Source: Ochromonas danica
Lineage: Eukaryota > Sar > Chrysophyceae > Chromulinales > Chromulinaceae
Length of the DNA: 28,882 bases
Reading direction: 5' to 3'
NCBI GenBank assembly: GCA_015146655.1
Contig: VKHL01000224.1
Location: 5,492-34,373, forward strand
In this document: positions 20,998 through 28,882 of the stretch, piece after piece
Layout of the letters: each line of letters opens with the position of its first letter
Numbering within the stretch: the first letter of the stretch is position 1
Position numbers and translations under genes: made by a program
Notes under the pieces: model-generated
What the model saw: the letters and a program-made list of their open reading frames with translations, nothing else
Database searches by the model: none
What the model was told of the DNA's origin: nothing

Positions 20998-21922
20998 GGT
21001 GATTTGAAGTCCAATCTAATTGCTATCTTTTGCTTCGACCAACACGAGCAAGAAAGTGACTGTGCGTCACGATTTAACTTCCCAATATGTTAACTTCCCA
21101 CCCCTTCTCACTTCGCTGGGCCGTTAACTTCCCACCCTACCTTTAACTTCCCAGACAAGCTTTAACTTAACGCGTCAAGAAATTAACTTAATGCGTCACA
21201 GGAGAGCATGAATATAATCGTTGTATTTACCATAGAGAACATTCAACTGCTGGTCATTAATGTCCGAACGGTGCATTCCACTATTGTATGAATCCATAGA
21301 ATTTCAGCTCCCAAACATAAGCAGAACATCAACAATATACTCCAAAATGAGATTTAATTTATCAGTTGATCGACGAGTCTATTTATTAAGCGCTCAGCAT
21401 CTGTGTAGAGGAACACAAGGCTGCTGAGGAGGCCAACAGACACCATGCTATAAAGACGGAGGCTTCCACCAAGGTAGGGATTGTTTGTTACAATTTAGAT
21501 CAAAGCACACAACTCATAAAGCAAATATTCTATTCTCAACGTTCTTATGACGCATGTCAAGACACTACACTACCAAATGCTAGTTGGACTTCTAATGTCC
21601 AAGTATATAGGAATAAAGAACAGCATTATAATACATAGGAGTAAAGAAAAACAGAAGAGCAAACAATCAGATCATTTCATTATTGCTCGAATTGCTCGAC
21701 ATCAAGCAGCTACTGCTACAGATCTGAAAATTACAAACGACGAACATATAATGCAACAACCACAGCACACAGCAAAAGACATTTTGACCGAATCTTTAGT
21801 CAAAATAGCTAATACAAACAAACACACGAAACACACAGAGCACCAAACATATAACATCATCAGCTGACATATTTGTCAACAAGATATAACAACCAAGTCA
21901 AATTTCCATTAAGAATACATCA
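20998..21922. other. intergenic region with repeated TTAACTT motifs and a GC-rich island
   Basis: This 925-bp stretch lies between the start of the RIQ-like gene and the 3' end of the permease gene. Bases 21063-21198 hold the motif cluster listed separately. Bases 21385-21480 are clearly more GC-rich than their surroundings, are open in frames on both strands, and contain a hairpin (CTCAGCA paired with TGCTGAG enclosing TGTGT/ACACA). The rest is AT-rich with no credible gene; the 106-residue plus-strand frame at 21547-21867 has no recognisable feature. Confidence 0.5.
21063..21198. promoter_or_regulatory. cluster of TTAACTTCCCA and GCGTCA motifs upstream of the RIQ-like gene
   Basis: Four exact copies of TTAACTTCCCA begin at 21074, 21090, 21124 and 21143. 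Two further TTAACTTAA copies (21162, 21183) each lead directly into a GCGTCA (CGCGTCA and TGCGTCA), and a third TGCGTCAC stands at 21063 just before the first motif. The cluster begins 66 bp before the RIQ-like start codon. GCGTCA is the reverse of TGACGC, close to bZIP-type sites. Function is inferred from repetition and position. Confidence 0.55.
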
Positions 21923-23976
21923 TCAACGAGGAACACTCACACTATTTCCCGCCATATCAATGCTTTGACCACTTCTCACCTTGCTCTTGCTACTAGTCGC
22001 TGCATTCACTTTATTGCTACCAAATGCACGAGAGCAATAGTTAAAAACAGTTGAAATTGCCACCTCCTTCTTAGAGGACTTCTTTCTGCGTTGCTTATTC
22101 GCTATGAAAAGCAATATCAACAAACAGGCACACAGAATACCGTCAATCAGCTAACGAGGTCATGACAGGGACCTTACCATTCACAATATACGCTTTCAGA
22201 AACCTCTCTTGTTCCTCCTTCGAAAAGAATTGTCTCTTTTGCACCACCAACACATAATAAAGACCTGATAATCCGAAATAGAACACCAACATGATACCCT
22301 GACCCTTGCTATCATCTCCATAATAGAACGCTGATATAAACATCGTCATAAAGAAACCCAGCACTATCACAGCTCCTGGCAAACCAAATGGACTTTTCAT
22401 CTCTCGCGACATTGCAGCGAAGCGAGTTCCAAAGGAAACATAGGCAGACATCAAGAAGCAATATTGCAAACATCTCAAATAATGTCCAGCATCAGCATAG
22501 GTTGTTTTGGCATCTTCCATCGTATAGTACCCTATCACATTGAGGGCATAACTGAGTACAGAGACTACGAACAATGCCAACGTGGGCTTCGTTACACAAA
22601 GGACTCCCTCCTCTGTATCCGCTGCTTCATTGCTCATCTTCACATCATTCCCCACTGGCACAACTGCAAGGTTGCTTCTCTCCTCATTCTCGACGGCAGC
22701 CACCACCTTGCTGGCTTTGAAACCTTTCTTCAGCACAGGAGAAACTAACCCTGATAACGCCATTGAACGCACTTGACGAGCTGAACTGTATAGAAAGCCA
22801 AATGCACAGCCAACTGTACCTGGAAGAGCAAAGAAAGCCAACTTGGCAGGATCTATATTAGGAAACATAATCGTGAAGCCTTTCTTATAGGCATAGGCTC
22901 CGGTAGCCAACAGCATGTCATCATGGACATAGGCTGATTGAGCTATCATGGAGGCAAATGCGATTAAGGCTGACCAATACAACGTGTGAAGCAATGCTCT
23001 GGGTACGGTTGTTTTACTCTGAACCACAACAATAGCCATTAACATACCCACAACCAATTGCAGACACAACATCTATGAGATAACAACTTCAATAATAGAC
23101 TAACATGATCAGTCAACACCTTGCTTACCTCATCATCCAGACATGCACGCACCGCATCGGCTGACACCATCAAATACGATGCATAAGGTAATCCCTGGAG
23201 GAACAGCGTAGGATCAGTGTCCCAGTAAGAGGTTCTAATATTCGTCGTCGTTCCTTTCTCTATCGCACCCGAAACAAACATCAACTGGACTGCCACCGTA
23301 GCAAGTCCCAATAGACCAACTGCTATCCATGTCCACTTCATATCAAACAAATGCAACACATTAACTGCCACATAGAACAGCAGCCACGCCATGAACAGAT
23401 ATTTGTCATCAAACAAATACACATCTTGAAAGATCAAACCTACGCGAGATACAGTCGCGGAAGTGTAGGCAATGTATTTGCCTAGCTCCACCATGCCCGC
23501 CAGATACCCCAAACCTGGACCCAAGGAGCATCGAGAATAGCCATAACCACCACCCGAGAAGGGGACGGTGGAGATCAGCTCAGCAAAGCTGAAGGTCAAC
23601 ACAACATGCATGATGATATAGACGGCAGAAACCACTGCAAAGAGAAAGAAGCCACACAGAGCGTATCCTATTGCGGGGTTCAGTTATCAAGAAAAGTGAG
23701 TCAGAAAGGTGGGAATGATGTGGTGGCACGAAAAGCAAGGAGGAGCGTACCTTGATGCCATTTGACGTTCTGCTTGCCACACATGATGCAGATCCCTAAA
23801 TACATCAAGAAGGGATTCGATGAAGTGGTTGATGAGAGAATGTTCAAAATGTGATAATATGGGTGGTGTGAGTCTTGGTTCTCTTCTGTAATGGTTAGTT
23901 CGTCTCACTTACCCAAAGCGTAGACATGCAGAATAGTTGAATGACGAGTAAGCTCTTTTTTGATTCGAGCAAACAT
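21923..23976 (-). CDS. amino-acid permease-like transporter (APC superfamily)
   Basis: Five minus-strand exons, 23913-23976, 23751-23795, 23129-23667, 22178-23072 and 21923-22101, joined by GT-AG introns that all keep frame, give 573 residues. The protein has about a dozen hydrophobic helices. The first exon supplies MFARIKKELTRHSTILHVYA and runs into helix 1 (GICIMCGKQ). FAELISTVPFSGGGYGYSR is the strongly conserved APC segment after helix 2, with its Pro and Gly-rich turn. RACLDDE, followed later by VPRALL, matches the loop after helix 6 seen in amino-acid and ethanolamine permeases. The last exon is a Lys/Arg/Ser-rich cytosolic tail that could serve in sorting. Substrate and membrane are unknown. 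The two small 5' exons (64 and 45 nt) are supported mainly by frame and splice-site fit. Confidence 0.75.
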
Positions 23977-24486
23977 TTCTCAGAATGATTTTCGAGATGA
24001 TGGTAGAATTGACCGTGTTGGCAATGATAGAGACAATAATGACTGCATTATCGACAGATCCGAGATGAATAGATTGGATCTACCAGTAGGGACCAAAGGC
24101 AGTGGCGGCCTTGGCCAAGCCCGGAAGTGCAACTTCAGTAGAGTGAATTACCACACCAGAGGCTTTAAAACTCAGACAAAAGGACTCTAAAAGTCCATTT
24201 TGCTGATTTATAAAGCCCGTGGCATGGTACGTTGCGGCTTGACAAGGCTGGTCTCGGCAATCTCGTCTCGGATCAAAAACGAGACGATACCGATACTATA
24301 CCAAAAGTGTTCTTTCAAGCGTTCTTTCACTCGCTTCGCTCTGCTTGGAGAGGAAGAGGAAAGCACAAATACTTGTAGAAACGCGTCTGAAAGCAAGATA
24401 AACGTGATATGTAGGAAAAGTCTGTCTTGTCTCTGTGTGCTACATGGTGTGGGTGGGGGTTGTGATTGTCATTTGTCCTTGACGCC
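23977..24486. promoter_or_regulatory. divergent intergenic region between permease and ThrRS
   Basis: A 510-bp head-to-head region with no credible gene. It contains a perfect 8-bp inverted repeat, TCGTCTCG at 24263-24270 and CGAGACGA at 24280-24287, with a 9-bp A-rich loop, and GTTCTTTCA twice near 24308 and 24319. Bases about 24090-24140 are locally GC-rich. Confidence 0.4.
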
Positions 24487-25086
24487 ATGGTGCTGCAAAT
24501 TACCTTTCTCCTCCTCCTCTTCTGGGGATCCTTTCTTCCTTCCGCTAAAATGTTTCGTACATTAATTAAACCACGTTTAATTAGACCTTCAATACGGTCA
24601 TCATTTATGCAATTATCAACAATTGCAACCTCAGGAAATGTTTTGGATAATAATACCACATCAAAGTTAACAATTGCTGACTTGAAGAAAGTTGAATTAC
24701 CCACAAATGAAAAGAGTGAACAACTTCTTAAAATAAGACATAGTAGTGCTCATGTCATGGCCATGGCAGTGCAGAAACTCTTCCCTAATATTAAAGTCAC
24801 CATTGGGCCGTGGATTGACAATGGGTGAGTGAGTGACTAGTCTAGTAACTGATTGATAACTGTGACTGTGTCTGTGTGTGACTGTGAGTCACCTATTAGC
24901 ATCCGTGTCACTACCTCTACCACTACCTGTCAGTACCACTGGTAGTGCTAGTACTAGTGTCAACTCTACTAGTGCTAATGAGTGAGTAGATGGTGGTATC
25001 ATGTGGTAGTGGATACGTCCTATACTTCTTTAAGATAGATAGTCTTACATCTCATATCATACCACTTATTATTAACTAACCCATTG

Positions 25087-25130
<44 letters not shown>

Positions 25131-27117
25131 CAATCATTAACAATGAATAGGTTCTACTATGACTTCTTTGTTCCAGATGGACAACAACTATCAACAGAAG
25201 ATTTGAAAAAGATTAAGAAAGAGATGGATCGTATTATTCGATCAAACTATCCCATTACAAGAGAAGAAATCACTCGAGAGGAAGCAAGAAAGCGTATCTT
25301 AGCTTTAAATGAACCTTTCAAATTAGAGATTCTGGATAGTATTAAGACAGAACCTATTACAATTTATCATATTGGAGATAAATGGTGGGATCTCTGTGCT
25401 GGACCTCATGTTACATCAACAGGTAAGCTTTGATGTCATCATCATCGTCGTTATTATTATAATCATCATATCGGGTATGTTTGGTTTGCTTAAGGGGCGA
25501 TTCCTTCTAATGCTGTGGAATTACAATCTTTGGCTGGTGCCTATTGGCGAGGTGATGAGACGAAGCCGATGCTACAGGTTAGACTATCTTGTCTATGCTA
25601 CTAGCACACAAGATACTCTAGTAACACCTCTCATATTAATAATAATGTGTGTGTGGGTGATCTTATGGGACTTAGAGAGTCTACGGAACTGCCTGGGAGA
25701 ATGCAGATCAATTAGAATTATATAACTTTCGTATAGCTGAAGCTAAAAGAAGAGATCATCGTACTATTGGAAAGGTATTGTTGTTATTATGATTGATGTT
25801 TGGACATTTATAGCACACTTACACTTGTTGATATTGGATATGATGTTCTGTATGTATGTGTGTGTGTGTGTGTGTTACATGTAGAATATGGATCTGTTTT
25901 CAATCCAAGAAGATGCAGGAGGAGGATTAGTCTTCTGGCATCCTAAAGGTGGAGTTGTTCGTCGTCTAATTGAAGATTATTGGAAAGACATGCATCTCTC
26001 TAATGGTTATCAGATTCTCTATACTCCACATATTGCTAATTTGAATTTATGGAAGACTTCTGGACATTTTGATTTTTATCGTAATGATATGTTTAAAACA
26101 ATGGAAGTAGATGAAGATCAATATCAGATTAAACCAATGAATTGTCCTTTTCATTGTTTATTATTTAAGAATGATATGAAATCATATAAAGATCTACCTT
26201 TACGATGGGCTGAATTAGGAACAGTTTATCGTTATGAACGTTCTGGTACATTACATGGATTATTCCGTGTACGTGGATTTACACAAGATGATGCACATAT
26301 CTTTTGTTTACCATCACAATTAGAAGATGAAATTATTAATGTTTTACATCTAATTGAAAAGATTTTAAATAAATTTGGATTTCATAGTTTTAAAGTAATG
26401 TTAAGTACAAGACCAAAAGAAAGTGTGGGTAGTGATGATATTTGGGAAAAAGCAACAACAGCTTTAAGAGGTGCTTTAGAACATAAAGGATGGCAATATG
26501 ATGTTGATGAAGGTGGTGGAGCATTCTATGGACCTAAAATTGATATTAAAATTGAAGATGCAATTGGACGAAAATGGCAATGTTCAACTGTACAATGTGA
26601 TTTTAATCTACCTGAACGGTTTGATTTAGAATATGTTGCTAATGATGGATCAAAACAACGTCCTATTATGATACATCGTGCAATTTTTGGTTCATTAGAA
26701 CGATTCTTTGGTATTCTTATTGAAGATACTGCAGGTGATTTCCCATTATGGATTGCACCTGTACAAGGTCGTTTATTACCTGTAATTGATGATGTTAAAC
26801 CATATTGTCATACTATTGCAGAACAAGCGAAAATGTTAGGTATTCGTATGGAAGTGGATAATTCTGGTAATCGTCTAAATAAACTCATTCGTACAGCAGA
26901 ACAAGATAAATTACCTATTATTGCTGTAATTGGTGAGAAAGAGATGCAAACAAATACTATTTCCTTACGAAGTAAACGATCTGGTGGAGATCTTGGTAGT
27001 TATCCTGTTGATATTGCATTAAAGGCTATTAAAGCTGCTATTGATTCTTCACAAGAATTAACAAAAGAACAATTGGAAGACTTTCTAGCTGGAGCTAAGA
27101 CGACCTCATCAAACTAG
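24487..27117 (+). CDS. organellar (plastid-type) threonyl-tRNA synthetase
   Basis: Exons 24487-24824, 25151-25422, 25495-25577, 25676-25774 and 25885-27117 give 674 residues. The enzyme charges tRNA-Thr. After the targeting region it goes straight to [17 protein letters not shown], with the HxxxH of the editing domain (His85, His89), and has no N-terminal TGS domain; this and the close resemblance to plant organellar ThrRS indicate the cyanobacterial/plastid type. [22 protein letters not shown] and [10 protein letters not shown] follow in order. In the catalytic core, zinc ligands Cys351 (MNCP), His402 (DDAH) and His528 (IHRA) are present, as are motif 2 ([17 protein letters not shown]) and motif 3 ([12 protein letters not shown]). 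The C-terminal 100 residues form the anticodon-binding domain. Two in-frame ATGs are possible: 24487 adds a hydrophobic signal-like stretch, 24550 starts a basic, Ser-rich presequence. Introns 1 and 4 contain (TG)n tracts. Confidence 0.9.
25089..25127. repeat. (TG)n microsatellite in ThrRS intron 1
   Basis: About 39 bp of pure TG ending roughly 24 bp before the exon-2 acceptor. A shorter TG tract, near 25856-25876, occupies the same position in intron 4, just before its acceptor, where both may act as the polypyrimidine-like region. Confidence 0.9.
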
Positions 27118-27189
27118 ATAACATAATACTACTAGTTTACATACAATACAATTGTAATTACTAAGACAAAGTTAAAATGAAAGAAATGT

Positions 27190-27211
27190 TGTTTTGTTTT
27201 GTTTTGTTTAA
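27190..27211. repeat. short GTTTT pentamer run
   Basis: Four to five GTTTT repeats in the 212-bp tail-to-tail gap between the ThrRS stop and the right-edge gene. Nothing else is identified in that gap. Confidence 0.7.
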
Positions 27212-27329
27212 CATTAGTTTAGACATTAACAATATTCTACAAATTAAACCCATTATCATCATTATCATCTGAGATATACTGTTGCTACTGTTGCTATTGC
27301 TGTAGACTATACAGTACAGTGTATATTGT

Positions 27330-28792
27330 CTAATATACTATCTCATCATCTCCCTACAGTATAGAATGATATAATAGTAAGTATGAATGAAAATAAGAAG
27401 ATAGTAATTACTACAACTACTACTATATCCTTACCAATGGTCTTAATAAATCCATTTCACGAAGACGTCTTTCTTGGAAATATTCTCGATTATCAGAAGG
27501 ACTCTATTTCATTATAACAATAGCATAGCATAAGTGTCAGTCACATAGACTACATACAATATTACAACAACAAACAGTAAAGCAATAGTACATCGACTAC
27601 AACAACTAAACTAGTCTAGTCTAGTCTAGTCTTTATGATTACCTGAATGTTCTGTAAATCCATACTAACAGTCTCCAAGGTTGCATCCAAAGCAGCAAGT
27701 TCCTATTATAACAGACAATACCATAACATTATTATCATCATTCATATATTCACATTATGAGATGACTATAGTATAACTACTACAGTACTACTACTACAAA
27801 CTACTAGTACTAACTTGTTCTCTTAGTTTAGCTAGATATCTTCGATGATGATGAGGATCATTTTGTTGGTCATATCCTCGTTGTTGTTCTTGTTGTTCAC
27901 AATGTAATATCTTCTCTTTACTTCTCATAGCATATTGATAGATCCAATTCAATACAGCAATCTCATTAGTCTTAGAGAAAGGTCTTGCCAACACGGAATA
28001 GACTATATTAGAAAAGCATGGTTCTAATATGAAGGCGTCCTTGCCACTAATCAGCTTCAACCTATTAGATCACCAAAATAGGATTAGAGTTAAGGTATAT
28101 CTTCAAGGGTTAGCAAGACTAGGGCTAGGGTTATTGTTGGTGTTACAGTTATAGTTAGGGTTAGGGTTATGACTGAGGATTAGGGTTAGAGCTAGAGTTA
28201 GAGTTTGGGTTATGATAGAGGTGGTCCTAGGGTTAGGGTTATGATAGAGGAGGTAGTGGTAGGGTTAGAGTTAGGGTTAGGGTAAAGGCAACGATAGAGT
28301 TAGAGCAACGATTGGCGAGGGTTGAAGGTTAGGGTTAGGGTTGGGGTAGAATCGTCAAGGATGAAGGGAGATATAGATGGTAGGAGAAGGGGTTGGTCTA
28401 TACAATCAGGTCAGATCAACTCAGAGGTAGCAGACTCAATCTCTATTTCTATCTAGAGGTCCACCACCACATGATAATAGATGATGTAGACTACTACTAT
28501 CACAATACTTCTTCACTAAACATAACAACATCTTCCCTCTACTAGAACTCACCTTAGAAAGTGTAAGAGATCTGAATCTAATCCAATAGAAGGATCTGCT
28601 ACAAGATCAAACGTCATTCGCTTTCTATGTTGTTTAGTTAACAGATAAGAGTATAGTGTAAGTCATTCATCATCTCTCTAACAGTCATTAACTGCTAATC
28701 TGTTAGTACACAACTTACGGTTGTCCATTTTCTTCCAAAACAAATCGTTTATCATCAGCAAACTTGTCATTATCTTCTATTTGAACCACCAT
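27330..28792 (-). CDS. multi-exon gene, possible C-terminal part of a SET-type methyltransferase
   Basis: Six minus-strand exons fit in frame: 28719-28792, 28553-28624, 27815-28061, 27643-27702, 27435-27503 and 27330-27353, giving 181 residues. The leftmost 24-bp exon (GDDEIVY, stop) is the weakest. The first listed exon is preceded by an acceptor-like TTTAG and a CAT microsatellite, so upstream exons probably lie outside the window, although it also begins with ATG. The product reads MTFDLVADPSIGLDSDLLHF, then GKDAFILEPCF, NEIAVLNWIYQYA, then a charged helical region (RRYLAKLREQELAALDATLE). This order resembles the all-helical substrate-binding domain that follows the SET domain in RuBisCO-LSMT/SETD3-like lysine or histidine methyltransferases. 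No SET motif is in view. Treat the function as a suggestion; the splicing pattern is better supported than the name. Confidence 0.4.
28104..28353. repeat. interstitial telomere-like TTAGGG repeats in an intron
   Basis: At least eight exact TTAGGG units, several in pairs, are scattered among degenerate variants (TTAGAG, CTAGGG, TTGGGG, TTTGGG) over 250 bp, all in the same orientation on the plus strand. The tract lies within the 491-nt intron (28062-28552) of the right-edge gene, whose own transcript would carry the CCCTAA sense. Confidence 0.85.
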
Positions 28793-28804
28793 CTAAACAA
28801 GCAT

Positions 28805-28805
<1 letters not shown>

Positions 28806-28882
<77 letters not shown>
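28806..28882. repeat. (CAT)n trinucleotide microsatellite running off the window
   Basis: About 77 bp of pure ATC/CAT repeat reaching the last base. It lies just upstream of the acceptor of the right-edge gene's first visible exon, so it is probably intronic or in the 5' region of that gene. Confidence 0.95.

Noticed and set aside
23977-24190. Plus-strand frame in the permease/ThrRS intergenic region
   Set aside because: No recognisable motif, and it overlaps the presumed promoters.

Overview
The window looks like nuclear DNA of a photosynthetic eukaryote with a red-lineage complex plastid, most likely an ochrophyte (stramenopile) alga. The evidence is a chlorophyll a/c-type light-harvesting (LHC) family with a hydrophobic N-terminal signal ending in an Ala-Phe cleavage motif, a second plastid-type protein with a signal ending Gly-Phe, a cyanobacterial/plastid-type threonyl-tRNA synthetase, short GT-AG introns (mostly 56 to 115 nt) in almost every gene, and TTAGGG-like repeats. 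The species cannot be fixed from the sequence alone. All gene models were built by hand from splice sites and frame continuity; none has been checked against transcripts.

Layout, left to right: the 3' part of a Myb/SANT-repeat gene (+, 1-645); an intergenic stretch with a small MITE-like element and a 233-bp CA microsatellite; a two-exon ELP6-like Elongator subunit gene (-, 1754-2681); then an array of 2407-bp units from about 2749 to 11801. Each unit carries an intronless LHC gene (+) and, in the first three units, a decayed 3' piece of a Na+/Ca2+ exchanger gene (-). The fourth unit runs into the intact six-exon exchanger gene (-, 11400-13481). A 171-bp divergent promoter separates that gene from a four-exon gene for a 1675-residue coiled-coil/C2 protein (+, 13653-18889). 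Next come a two-exon LAMTOR5-like Ragulator subunit (+), a plastid-targeted RIQ/DUF1118-like protein with a Lys/Ala/Pro tail (-), a five-exon amino-acid-permease-like gene (-), a five-exon threonyl-tRNA synthetase (+), and a multi-exon gene at the right edge (-) that may be the C-terminal part of a SET-type methyltransferase.

The most interesting structure is the LHC array. The four LHC genes and their flanks read as identical, and three dead exchanger fragments have hitch-hiked with them. The fragments share the same internal deletions, so one duplicate decayed first and the whole LHC-plus-fragment unit was amplified afterwards. Identity with the living exchanger ends abruptly inside its fourth intron. 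A short sequence at the unit junctions, doubled there and present inverted at 1154-1170, may mark how the duplication arose. Other points of note are two in-frame starts in the ThrRS gene that would give a signal-peptide form and a mitochondrial-like form, a repeated TTAACTT promoter motif, and interstitial telomere-like repeats inside an intron.
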